Positions 15,198 through 23,161 of a DNA stretch of 27,254 bases are shown here, one piece after another. This stretch comes from Collinsella sp. (GTDB lineage Bacteria; Actinomycetota; Coriobacteriia; Coriobacteriales; Coriobacteriaceae), in NCBI GenBank assembly GCA_019425005.1, contig JAHYYK010000025.1:8130-35383 (forward strand). The letters run 5' to 3'. A program made the position numbers and the translations under genes. Below the pieces are notes generated by a model, which was given only the letters and a program-made list of their open reading frames with translations, made no database searches and was not told the DNA's origin. Position 1 is the first letter of the stretch. The number at the start of each line of letters is the position of its first letter.

Positions 15198-17390
15198 TTA
15201 GTTGTTAAGCATGCGGTCGAAGCTTCCCGAGTCGCCATCCCGATAGTCGGCAGTCATCAGAATCTCCTGCGGAATGCGCCCGCCTTCACGTAGCACATTG
15301 CGGAACTGCACGCGCGTGACCATGGGCAGATCCTTGATCGTCGCCGCCAAGTTCTGCGGCACGCCCTGGTTGGCAGCCGCGGGCTCGCACTCGCCGCCGG
15401 CCTTCACGCGACGCTTATGCTCGGCGAGCATGGCGCGGTACATGCCGGCATGCAGGCGAATCTCAACCACATTGGCATTGCGAGCCTGCTCGACGATGCG
15501 CGCGCCCTCGCGGTCGATATCGCCCACGTAGTAGACGTAGTTAAAGCGATAGCCGATCTCAGCCAGATAATCGTCAAGGGCATGCGAGACGCTCGCCTTG
15601 CATCCGCCGCCAAAAATCACGCCGCCCACCTTGATGCCAAAGAGCTTGGCGTGCTTGCGGCCACGCAGCAGCCTGACGATCTCGTCATAGGTGTCCAGGT
15701 TCTCGACCATAATGAACGGCTTATCGGCGCCCAGCGTAAAGAAACCCGTAAAGTGCACGGGGCGGTTGGGGGCGACCTTGATCGCCTGCATGCTGATGCC
15801 CTTTTCGGTCATGCGCCTTATCAGGCGCTCACCGTGCTTGCCGTCAAAAGCCTTCTCGTCGTTAAAAATCTGGTAGGCACGCTGGCGGCGCGAGGCAACC
15901 GGCGTATCGGCACCTCGGTTTTGCTCGATCCAAGCCTGGATGATTGCGATTTCCTCGGCAATCTTGCGGTTGGACATCTCGTTGTGCTGAGTGCGCTGCG
16001 GAGCCTTTTTGCCGTCCTTGCCCTCGACCTTTACGATCTGTGTCTGCTGCTCCTTGATCTTAGAGAGCGCCGTAGGCGTAGGGACAACTTTGAGCAGCTG
16101 CCTGCCTAAAACGCGGGCAAGGGCAAACGCCGATACCTCGCCGTGGACGGCCGGCTCGGGCTGCTGGGCAGCAGCATCTACTGCGGCAGACTCCGGCTTC
16201 TTCTGAGACCTGCGCTTAGAATCGCCTTGGGAATTGCGCTCGCGCTTCGGCATAGACGCCTGCTTCTGCGGACGATCGGACTTGCTCTCCTTCGCCGGCT
16301 GGCGCTTAGGCTGCCCCGAAGAAACCTCGGCCTTCGCATCCTCGTCCTGCGGCGTGGTCTTCTCGGCTGCAGTCTCGGCATGGGAACTGCGGCCCCCGCG
16401 ATGGCGACGGCGGCGAGGCCTGCTCGACGCGCCCTGCTCCGTCTGCCCATCAGTAGGCTGCTCGCCCTTGGCCTCGGCAGCAACCTCAAGCTGCGGCTCA
16501 ACAGGCTTCTGTTCGCGAGCCGCCGGCTCAACGGTTTTCTCGGTTTGTTCGGCCTTCTCGGCCTGAGCGGTCGAAGCCGGCTCGCCCTTCTCCTGACGCC
16601 TTACGGGATACGCGCGCCTCGCAAAACCACGCCCGGGACGGCATGAACCCGGAGCCTTCTTGGCAGACTCCTCAACATCGTCTGCAGCCTCGGAAGGCTC
16701 TTCAACCTCATGCGCGACATCCTGCTGCGCAGCCTTAAAGTGGGCACCACGGCGACGCTGGGGCTCCTGGGCCTCCACGGGCTTTTGCTCCTTCGCGGGC
16801 CTCTGCGACTCGGCAGCAACCTCGTTCTCAACAGCCTCGGCATCCGTCTCACCCTTTTGAGCAACGGCACGACGGAAGCGCTCCTGCTGGGCGCGGCGCT
16901 GCGCATCGCGCTTGCCACCCCCGCCAAAACCGCCGCGTCCTGCCTTGGCCGTAAAGGCACGCACGACGTTCTCATCGAGCAACTCATCGGTATCGACATG
17001 CTCACGCGGAGCAGCTTCTTCCACAGCAGGCACGTCAGCGGAATCCTCGACGACAAAATCTTCGACGGACTCGGCAGGCTGCTCCTGGGCATCGCGGATC
17101 TCGACATTGATGGTATAGAACGCCGGGCGCCCGTTAATGCCGCTGCCCTCGATCTTGGTCACGATATTTGCCGCGATAAGCTCATCGCGCATCGCCTTGG
17201 TGTCGCATTCCTTATCGACGGAGCGGAAAATCTGCGCCAGCGCGCTCGACTTAATCTTGAGCGCCTTGCGGCAGAGCAGGTCGTAGGCAACCAGCTTGGC
17301 GCGCTCGGCAGAAAGCGACGTCTGGCTGCTCAGACGCTCAGCCAGAGCATCGACATTGTTTTGATTATCGGAATATACCGTCTTGGCCAC
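15198..17390 (-). CDS. TOPRIM-domain protein resembling Wadjet JetD, with long disordered middle
   Basis: Function unknown. A GTG at 17390 (AAAGGGG four bases upstream) gives 730 residues; an ATG at 17414 with AAGGA is an alternative start. Residues 1 to about 97 look like a winged-helix domain. Residues about 100-430 are low complexity, acidic at first and then with basic Arg/Gly patches such as GRGGFGGGGKRDAQRRAQQ and RPRRRRHRGGR. The C-terminal part has a TOPRIM-like core: IMVENLDTY (Glu563), a GVIFGGG turn and YYVGDIDREG (Asp624, Asp626), the layout of JetD/DUF2220 nucleases and Spo11 relatives. No jetA, jetB or jetC genes are nearby. The JetD link is my recognition, not a search result. 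Confidence 0.65.
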   Translation of the reverse strand: MAKTVYSDNQNNVDALAERLSSQTSLSAERAKLVAYDLLCRKALKIKSSALAQIFRSVDKECDTKAMRDELIAANIVTKIEGSGINGRPAFYTINVEIRDAQEQPAESVEDFVVEDSADVPAVEEAAPREHVDTDELLDENVVRAFTAKAGRGGFGGGGKRDAQRRAQQERFRRAVAQKGETDAEAVENEVAAESQRPAKEQKPVEAQEPQRRRGAHFKAAQQDVAHEVEEPSEAADDVEESAKKAPGSCRPGRGFARRAYPVRRQEKGEPASTAQAEKAEQTEKTVEPAAREQKPVEPQLEVAAEAKGEQPTDGQTEQGASSRPRRRRHRGGRSSHAETAAEKTTPQDEDAKAEVSSGQPKRQPAKESKSDRPQKQASMPKRERNSQGDSKRRSQKKPESAAVDAAAQQPEPAVHGEVSAFALARVLGRQLLKVVPTPTALSKIKEQQTQIVKVEGKDGKKAPQRTQHNEMSNRKIAEEIAIIQAWIEQNRGADTPVASRRQRAYQIFNDEKAFDGKHGERLIRRMTEKGISMQAIKVAPNRPVHFTGFFTLGADKPFIMVENLDTYDEIVRLLRGRKHAKLFGIKVGGVIFGGGCKASVSHALDDYLAEIGYRFNYVYYVGDIDREGARIVEQARNANVVEIRLHAGMYRAMLAEHKRRVKAGGECEPAAANQGVPQNLAATIKDLPMVTRVQFRNVLREGGRIPQEILMTADYRDGDSGSFDRMLNN

Positions 17391-17492
17391 GGGGCCCCTT
17401 TCATATGCACACATATACGTCCTTATGGTACAACGCACGAGCCTATCCACGCAAAACATCTGCGAGAACGCCCTTGCACCACCTGTTCTCAC

Positions 17493-17534
17493 AAGAAAAA
17501 AGACCGGGTCCGCTTGATTGCGGACCCGGTCTTT
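17493..17534 (-). terminator. Terminator of cstA
   Basis: A perfect 15-bp stem (AAAGACCGGGTCCGC with its complement, loop of six) is followed on the - strand by TTTTTTCTTG. It lies 39 bp after the cstA stop codon. Confidence 0.92.
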
Positions 17535-17573
17535 CCGAGTCAAATAGATGGGAGATTCAACCCGTCCGACCGA

Positions 17574-19463
17574 CTAGGCCTTGGCGGCCTCGGCGTCGGC
17601 AGGAGCTTCAGCGGCAGTGGCGCGACCGTACTCGGCCTTGCCCATCTCGGACCACTCGGGCTCCTCGTCGGGCATGGAGCCGGCCTCCTTGCCGAAGAAC
17701 TCCTTGAGGCAGTTGACGGCGACGATGAGGCCCAGGACCATCAGCAGGACGGCGAAAACGAGCTGCAAGCCCTTGGTGGCGGCGACGGAGACGGCGGCCG
17801 TGGTGGCGGTAGCCGGGATGGTGCCGAAGAAGCCGTAAGCCTGGACAGCGGTCATGCAGCCCATGGCGCTCTGGACCAGCGAGGTGAAGGTGCAGCAGAG
17901 CAGGAAGGCGACGGGCACGTAGAGCATCCAGCCCTTGCGGCCGGTGCACTTACAGAACACGGCGAGGGTGATCATGGTCATACCGCCGAGCAGCTGGTTG
18001 GAAGCACCAAAGAGCGGCCAGATGTTGGCATAGCCACCAAAGGCAAGGGCGAGACCGGGAAGCAGGGTGACGACCGTGGCGAACCAGGGGTTGCCGAGAA
18101 CCTTCATGTAGCCGGCCTTGGACTCGATGGCCAGGGCGTCGTTGGTCTGGGCAAAGAACTCGGAGAACGAGGTGCGGGCGATGCGGGCGACGGCGTCGAG
18201 CGAGGTCAGGGCCAGAGCGGAAACGTTCATGGTCATGAAGACGGTAGCGAGCGTACCGTCAACACCGAAGGCCTGCATACCGCGGGAGATGCCAGCGGCG
18301 AAGATCTGGAACGGGGTGGAAGCGACACCGGCGTTGAGAGCGCCAGTACCGGCGGTGTTCATATCGGAGAACATGATGCCGGCGACGATGATGGCAAGGA
18401 TGCCGACGAAGGACTCGACGATCATGGCGCCATAACCGACCTTGACGGCGTCCTGCTCCTTCTCGACCTGCTTGGAGGAGGTACCAGAAGAAACGAGGCT
18501 GTGGAAGCCGGAGAGGGCACCGCAGGCAACGGAAACAAACAGGACCGGGAACATCATGCCAGAAGCGCTGGAGAAGCCGGTAAAGGCCGGAGCGGTGATG
18601 GTGGCCTGGCCGTTAACACCCAGGACGACGATACCGAGGACAGCGCAAACGATCATGACGATCATCATGATGGAAGTGAGGTAGTCACGCGGGGTCTTGA
18701 GCATCTGGATGGGCATAGCGCCAGCGAAGACCAGGTAGACCATGACGACGGCGAACCACTGGAACTTATCCAGGTAGACCGGGAACTGCATACCGACGGC
18801 GAACATGAGAACCATGAGGATAACGCCGGTGACGAACTCGGCAGCGCCGGTGAGGTTGAACTTCTTCTGGGCCCAACCAAAGGCGATAGCGACGAAGGTG
18901 AACAGGATGGAGATGGTACCAGCGCAGCCGGCGGCATAGGACTTGGTGAAGTCGATGGCACCGGTAGCAGCACCAGAAGCGTCAACGGCCGGGGTGAACA
19001 TGAACGTCTTGCAGACCATGTCGGTGAAGGCGGCGATGACGATGATGCAGAACAGCCAGCAGAACAGCAGGAACAGGCGACGGCCGGTCTTGCCGATGTA
19101 CTTCTCGATGAGCTGAGCGAGCGACTTGCCGTTGTTCTTCATCGAAGCGTACAGGGCACCAAAGTCGTGGACGGCGCCAAAGAAGATGCCGCCGACGAGG
19201 ACCCAGAGCACGACGGGCAGCCAGCCAAAGGCCATGGCGACGATCGTACCCGTAACAGGGCCAGCACCGCAGATCGAGCTGAACTGGTGCGAGAACGCGG
19301 TGAAGGCAGAGACGGGCGAGAAGCTCTTGCCGTCCTTCATGCGCTTGGCCGGCGTGAGAGCCTCTTTGTCAACGCCCCACTTGTTGGCCAGCCATCGGCC
19401 ATAGCCCAGATAGCCGCAGGCGAGCACCGCCGCGGCCACAACCATGAGCAAAACTCCGTTCAT
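17574..19463 (-). CDS. cstA: CstA-family carbon starvation protein / pyruvate or peptide transporter
   Basis: Polytopic inner-membrane protein of 629 residues with many hydrophobic segments. The family signature is intact near the N-terminus: FSPVSAFTAFSHQFSSICGAGPVTGTIVA, seen in parts around residues 48-75, then GGIFFGAVHDFGAL. E. coli relatives CstA and BtsT import pyruvate, and peptide uptake has also been attributed to CstA. The C-terminus is a charged Ala/Glu-rich tail. The ATG has GGAGG nine bases upstream. The gene has a long leader with a terminator and a short upstream reading frame, and its promoter appears to carry an operator. It stands alone between repeat-rich non-coding stretches. 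Confidence 0.93.
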   Translation of the reverse strand: MNGVLLMVVAAAVLACGYLGYGRWLANKWGVDKEALTPAKRMKDGKSFSPVSAFTAFSHQFSSICGAGPVTGTIVAMAFGWLPVVLWVLVGGIFFGAVHDFGALYASMKNNGKSLAQLIEKYIGKTGRRLFLLFCWLFCIIVIAAFTDMVCKTFMFTPAVDASGAATGAIDFTKSYAAGCAGTISILFTFVAIAFGWAQKKFNLTGAAEFVTGVILMVLMFAVGMQFPVYLDKFQWFAVVMVYLVFAGAMPIQMLKTPRDYLTSIMMIVMIVCAVLGIVVLGVNGQATITAPAFTGFSSASGMMFPVLFVSVACGALSGFHSLVSSGTSSKQVEKEQDAVKVGYGAMIVESFVGILAIIVAGIMFSDMNTAGTGALNAGVASTPFQIFAAGISRGMQAFGVDGTLATVFMTMNVSALALTSLDAVARIARTSFSEFFAQTNDALAIESKAGYMKVLGNPWFATVVTLLPGLALAFGGYANIWPLFGASNQLLGGMTMITLAVFCKCTGRKGWMLYVPVAFLLCCTFTSLVQSAMGCMTAVQAYGFFGTIPATATTAAVSVAATKGLQLVFAVLLMVLGLIVAVNCLKEFFGKEAGSMPDEEPEWSEMGKAEYGRATAAEAPADAEAAKA

Positions 19464-19543
19464 TACATTTCCTCCTCTAAAAAGAACTTCTCAGACATAA
19501 AAAATGAGGGCCGTCGGTTGCGCTCGACGGCCCTCATCTTCAT
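19463..19543 (-). other. Possible 26-codon leader peptide overlapping the cstA start
   Basis: An open frame from ATG at 19543 runs through the leader terminator and ends in TAA, which overlaps the cstA ATG as TAATG. It begins MKMRAVERNRRP and ends FFLEEEM. The upstream ribosome binding site is weak (GGGCGG). Chance openness over 27 codons is quite possible. Confidence 0.3.
19496..19537 (-). terminator. Intrinsic terminator in the cstA leader (attenuator candidate)
   Basis: A perfect 13-bp stem (ATGAGGGCCGTCG with its complement, loop of eight) is followed on the - strand by six T residues and ends about 35 bases before the cstA start codon. Just upstream, two mutually exclusive helices can form around ACGGG at 19561-19565: one with GCTAACCCG (19578-19586), the other with GCCCGT (19549-19554). 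This layout suits transcription attenuation; it could also simply end an upstream transcript. Confidence 0.7.
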
Positions 19544-19703
19544 CAGCCGCCCGTTATCGTACGGGCTAGCTGTATGTGCTAACCCGCATCAGATAATTAC
19601 TACGCTGATAATGTTTAGCTGATGCGTGAACATGTCTAAAAAATCCTCTTCAATCATGATGCGAACGATCCGTGCGGTTCACATCCCCCAGTGGTTGAAA
19701 AGG

Positions 19704-19732
19704 AGTATGTAACTTTAGTTACCTAAAGTCAA
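19704..19732 (-). promoter_or_regulatory. cstA promoter with palindromic operator in the spacer
   Basis: On the - strand TTGACT (19732-19727) and CATACT (19709-19704) are spaced by 17 bases. The palindrome ACTTTAG-TTAC-CTAAAGT (19712-19729) fills the spacer and overlaps the -35, a position expected for repression. The shape recalls boxes of DtxR-type metal regulators, but that likeness is loose. Confidence 0.55.
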
Positions 19733-19830
19733 CGCAAATTTGTAATGAATTTTCAACTTTTTTTGAAATTCTCGGTATAAAACGCCACTGACCTCGGACT
19801 TTACCCAACAAAAGTTTTTGCATGAGAGAT

Positions 19831-19966
19831 GCCCCTCGGGAGCGAGCGGGCGTATACAAGGTTTCCTGCTCTACAGTCCTGCTCGCACGGAGAGCACATT
19901 AAGTGCTCTCCGGCTCGTGCGGAACTCGCGATAAACCTTGTATACGCCCGCTCGCTCCCGAGGGGC
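19831..19966. repeat. Long hairpin element, copy 2 (core inverted): 34-bp perfect arms
   Basis: Arms at 19831-19864 and 19933-19966 are perfect 34-bp reverse complements (outer end GCCCCTCGGGAGCGAGCG). The core at 19862-19935 (74 bp) is in the opposite orientation to copies 1 and 3. Its ends match theirs (TTTATCGCGAGTTCCGCACGA and GAGCAGGACTGTAGAGCAGG, read on the - strand), while the inner hairpin has changed to GGAGAGCAC/GTGCTCTCC with the same TTAAT loop. It lies upstream of the cstA promoter in non-coding DNA. Confidence 0.9.
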
Positions 19967-19977
19967 TCCCATCCCAA

Positions 19978-19998
19978 ATGCGGAGCAAAGCTCCGCAT
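19978..19998. terminator. Small hairpin ATGCGGAGC/GCTCCGCAT
   Basis: A 9-bp perfect stem with an AAA loop is followed on the + strand, after a short gap, by CTTTTCTTT. It could be a weak + strand terminator, although no + strand gene precedes it. The bases from 19999 to 20106 hold nothing I recognise. Confidence 0.35.
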
Positions 19999-20106
19999 GC
20001 CATCTTTTCTTTCAGCTAAAGCACGCCGGAAATTCGACGCTGGCTTGCTAGCCTTGCTGGACGTTGTCGACACCGATCCAGCTCAGAAGCTATATCGATA
20101 CAGAAA

Positions 20107-20259
20107 GGTCCCCGGCCCTGACCGGCCCGGCGGCCCCATATGAACTTTATCGCGAGTTCCGCACGAACAGGAGGCCACTTAATGTGGCCTCCGTCGTGAG
20201 CAGGACTGTAGAGCAGGAAAGTTCATATGGGGCCGCCGGGCCGGTCAGGGCCGGGGACC
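20107..20259. repeat. Long hairpin element, copy 3: 42-bp perfect arms
   Basis: Arms at 20107-20148 and 20218-20259 are perfect 42-bp reverse complements (outer end GGTCCCCGGCCCTGACCGG). The core at 20146-20220 is identical to copy 1 over all 75 bases and in the same orientation. The arms share nothing with the other copies beyond the TTT/AAA edge. The element ends 12 bases after the stop codon of the TsaB-RimI-TsaD gene, again without a T-tract. Confidence 0.92.
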
Positions 20260-20271
20260 GCACCCGTACGA

Positions 20272-22656
20272 CTACAGCGTCATGTTCGGATCGGCGTCGA
20301 CGTCGAACGGCGAGATTTCTCCTCGGTCGAATTTACGGCGAGCGACCTCCGCGATCATGGCGGCGTTATCGGTGCAGGCAGACAAGGGCGGCACCGTCAC
20401 GCGGATGCCCTGGCGCCCGAGCTTCTTGATCATCATCTCGCGCAGATGCGGATTAGCCGAGACGCCGCCGCCGATGCAGTATTCCTTGCATCCGGTGGCA
20501 TGCAGCGCGTTCTTGGCCTTCTTGTACTGAACGTCAAAGACGGCTGCCTCAAACGAAGCCGCCAGATCGGGCAGGTGAATCGTGCGCCCGGCCTTGGTCT
20601 CCTGCTCGATGTAGAGCGTCACCGCCGTCTTGAGGCCCGAAAGCGAGAAGCGATAGTCCCCCCTGCTGTTAAGCGCGCGAGGAAAATCGATCGCGCGGGG
20701 ATTGCCCGTCTCGGCCAGCTTGGAGATGATGGGGCCACCTGGATAGCCCAGACCCAACGCCTTGGCTACCTTGTCGAAGGCCTCGCCCACAGCATCGTCG
20801 AGTGTCTCACCAAGTACCTCGTAGTCGCCCCATGCCTTCACGTGCACGAGCATGGTATGACCGCCCGAGACGAGCGTGAAGATAAACGGCGGCCTGAGAT
20901 CGGGCTGCGCCAGCAGATTGGCGAACAGATGGCCCTCCAGATGGTTGACGCACACGAGCGGCTTACCGGCGGCATAGGCAAAGCCCTTGGCGAAGGCGAC
21001 GCCCACTACCAGAGCACCCACCAGGCCCGGACCCTGTGTCACGCCAACAGCGGCGAGTTCGCTCGGCGCGATGGCTCCACCCTCAAGACCAAGCGATGCT
21101 GCGGCATCCTCGAGCGCCGCATCCACGACACTCACAATCACCTCAACGTGTTTGCGCGAGGCGATCTCGGGCACCACGCCGCCAAAGCGGGCGTGAAAAT
21201 CAATCTGTGTCGACACCTGGTTGGCCAGCATATTGCCATCCGCATCGATAATCGCCACGGCCGTCTCATCGCACGAACTCTCGATAGCGAGCACCAGGCG
21301 ACGGCGCTCGATTTCGGCACGCTCCTCAGCAGTGCGTTCGGGCGCGGGCAGCGGCCATACACGCTGCTCTGCCGCCGTCGGCTCGGGCGAAGCATTGTCG
21401 ACCGGAAGCACCAGGGGCAGCGGAGCCGTCATGACGATGGCATCCTTGCCGGCACCATAGTAGCCGCGGCGCCGTCCTGCCTCGGTAAAGCCCAGAGCGT
21501 TATAGAGCGCAATCGCTCCCTCGTTGCCGTCCTCGACCTCGAGCGAAGCCGTGGTGCAGCCGAGCATCTGGGCATCATAGCTCACATGCGACAGCAGCTT
21601 GCGGGCAATGCCCTCACGGCGATGTGCCGGGTCGACGGCGACATCCAGAATCTGCACATCACCGTCCACGACCATACCGCCGGCAAGGCCCAGCAGCTTG
21701 CCGTCGTCGTGTGCCACCCACCAACTACGCGGCGCAGCGACGTCCTCGCCCAGTTCGGACAGGAACATGCCCGGCGTCCACGCCTCGTGTCCGGCACCTT
21801 CAAAGCAGGCAGCCTCTAGCGCGCTCGCGCCCTCGGCATCCGCCGCGCCCATGGGACGGAACTGCAGATGACGACCGGCGAGCTCATCGGCAACGCCCGT
21901 AATTTCGCTCTGCGCACTCTCGGCAAGACCAAGACGCTTGCGCTCGTTTTCCTCGGCATCCGAAAGGCGCGTGTAAATCGGCAGGACGCGAGCCGGATCG
22001 CCGTCACCCGCAGCGTGCGCGAGCAGCAAGCCCTCGCCCGAAGGCCACCACAGGTCGCGCTCAACGCAGCGAGCGGTCTCGTCCTCACCCAACAGCTTGC
22101 CATAGCGCACGAGACCGTCACCAGTCAGCTGAACCTGGTCCCAGTCCGCTGCTTGGCGCCACTCATCGAGCGCCACGGCGACCTTGACCACGTGCTCGCG
22201 CTCAAATTGACGCTCGGGACCCTCATCGACCAGCATATACAGCGCCGGATATACCTCACCGCGCATAGCATCGGCCAAGATACCAAGCTTGCCGCGCACG
22301 CCAGCCTTCCACGCCGTCCAAGCGCAAGCGTCAAGCGTCGACACGCCCAGCAGCGGAACATTGGCACCGCGCGCGAGGCCCTTGGCAGTGGAGATGCCGA
22401 TGCGCACACCCGTAAAGGACCCCGGGCCGCGACCGACCACGTAGCAACCAACATCGCTGCGATCCAGACCGGCTTGAGCCAGCACGCCATCAACGGTATT
22501 CACGAGCTCAACGTTGGCGTGACGGCGACACATGTGGTCGCCACTCGCGAGCTTCGTCTCGCCCGTCTGCCCATCAATCCAACTTGCCGCGCAGGCAAGC
22601 ATGTCGGTCGAGGTATCGAGCGCCACCACCAGCGCGTTGTCGTTATGCAAGCTCAT
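20272..22656 (-). CDS. tsaD: TsaB-RimI-TsaD triple fusion (tRNA t6A synthesis plus N-acetyltransferase)
   Basis: Joins two subunits of the threonylcarbamoyl-adenosine (t6A37) tRNA-modifying complex with a GNAT acetyltransferase, 794 residues. TsaB is residues 1 to about 235 (VALDTSTD, GRGPGSFTG at 75-83). RimI is about 263-410, with DVAVDPAHRREGIARKLL for acetyl-CoA binding and ALYNALGFTEAGRRRGYY. TsaD is about 453-794: ESSCDET (459-465), the metal-binding NHLEGHLFA, GGHT and GGGVSANPHLR. ATG at 22656 is chosen over a TTG at 22674; it overlaps tsaE by 14 bases. E. coli has three separate genes, so fusion fixes their ratio. All key motifs are intact. It is the last gene of the operon. Confidence 0.95.
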   Translation of the reverse strand: MSLHNDNALVVALDTSTDMLACAASWIDGQTGETKLASGDHMCRRHANVELVNTVDGVLAQAGLDRSDVGCYVVGRGPGSFTGVRIGISTAKGLARGANVPLLGVSTLDACAWTAWKAGVRGKLGILADAMRGEVYPALYMLVDEGPERQFEREHVVKVAVALDEWRQAADWDQVQLTGDGLVRYGKLLGEDETARCVERDLWWPSGEGLLLAHAAGDGDPARVLPIYTRLSDAEENERKRLGLAESAQSEITGVADELAGRHLQFRPMGAADAEGASALEAACFEGAGHEAWTPGMFLSELGEDVAAPRSWWVAHDDGKLLGLAGGMVVDGDVQILDVAVDPAHRREGIARKLLSHVSYDAQMLGCTTASLEVEDGNEGAIALYNALGFTEAGRRRGYYGAGKDAIVMTAPLPLVLPVDNASPEPTAAEQRVWPLPAPERTAEERAEIERRRLVLAIESSCDETAVAIIDADGNMLANQVSTQIDFHARFGGVVPEIASRKHVEVIVSVVDAALEDAAASLGLEGGAIAPSELAAVGVTQGPGLVGALVVGVAFAKGFAYAAGKPLVCVNHLEGHLFANLLAQPDLRPPFIFTLVSGGHTMLVHVKAWGDYEVLGETLDDAVGEAFDKVAKALGLGYPGGPIISKLAETGNPRAIDFPRALNSRGDYRFSLSGLKTAVTLYIEQETKAGRTIHLPDLAASFEAAVFDVQYKKAKNALHATGCKEYCIGGGVSANPHLREMMIKKLGRQGIRVTVPPLSACTDNAAMIAEVARRKFDRGEISPFDVDADPNMTL

Positions 22657-23149
22657 CTTGTACAGCCTTATCAATCAAATGGGAAAGCTCCATTGCACGG
22701 TCACCGTGCGCCTCAAGCGTTATCGTTCGCACATCGCTGTCGCCCTCATCACGCTTGAGCGTCACCGAAAGATACTCATCCGTCAGCTCGTCCTGGAATT
22801 GTTCGCCCCATTCCAGCAGGCAAGCACCCTCGTAGCCCAGCACATCGAAAATGCCCGTATCCTCGAGCTCGTAGGCATGCTCCAGGCGGTATAGATCAAA
22901 GTGAAACAGCGGAATACGACCTTGATCGTGAACGGCCATGAGCGCAAACGTAGGACTCGTAACCATATGCTCATCGCCCAGCCCGCGCGAGACGCCCTTG
23001 GTAAAGTGAGTTTTGCCCACCCCCAGGCCACCGGTCAGGATGAGCACATCGCCGTCCTCAAGGCACGGTGCAATTAGCTCGCCAAAGTACTCCGTATCGG
23101 CAGCGCAAGTCGTTTTGTAAGTACCTACCCCCAGGCGCTCCAGGGACAT
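22643..23149 (-). CDS. tsaE: tRNA threonylcarbamoyladenosine biosynthesis ATPase
   Basis: P-loop ATPase that resets the TsaB-TsaD complex during t6A37 formation. The 168-residue product has Walker A GGLGVGKT (40-47), the TSPTFAL switch and the HFDLYRLE motif, all typical of TsaE. AGGAG lies six bases before the ATG. Its 3' end overlaps the TsaB-RimI-TsaD gene by 14 bases, so translational coupling of the pathway partners is likely. It follows the uracil-DNA glycosylase gene after a 12-bp gap. Confidence 0.95.
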   Translation of the reverse strand: MSLERLGVGTYKTTCAADTEYFGELIAPCLEDGDVLILTGGLGVGKTHFTKGVSRGLGDEHMVTSPTFALMAVHDQGRIPLFHFDLYRLEHAYELEDTGIFDVLGYEGACLLEWGEQFQDELTDEYLSVTLKRDEGDSDVRTITLEAHGDRAMELSHLIDKAVQDELA

Positions 23150-23161
23150 ATATGCTCCTTA

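Noticed and set aside
17391..17543. N-terminal extension of the TOPRIM protein to 17543
   Set aside because: It would run through the cstA terminator; good ribosome binding sites lie before the GTG at 17390 and the ATG at 17414.
16710..19622. 970-codon open frame on the + strand
   Set aside because: It is the antisense shadow of the TOPRIM and cstA genes; its composition is a His/Asp/Gly-rich artefact and no domain is recognisable.
19463..19700. T-box or known riboswitch in the cstA leader
   Set aside because: No T-box sequence or other riboswitch core that I recognise is visible.
19829..20143. 104-codon + strand frame across hairpin copy 2
   Set aside because: Mostly made of palindromic element sequence; no start signal or domain.
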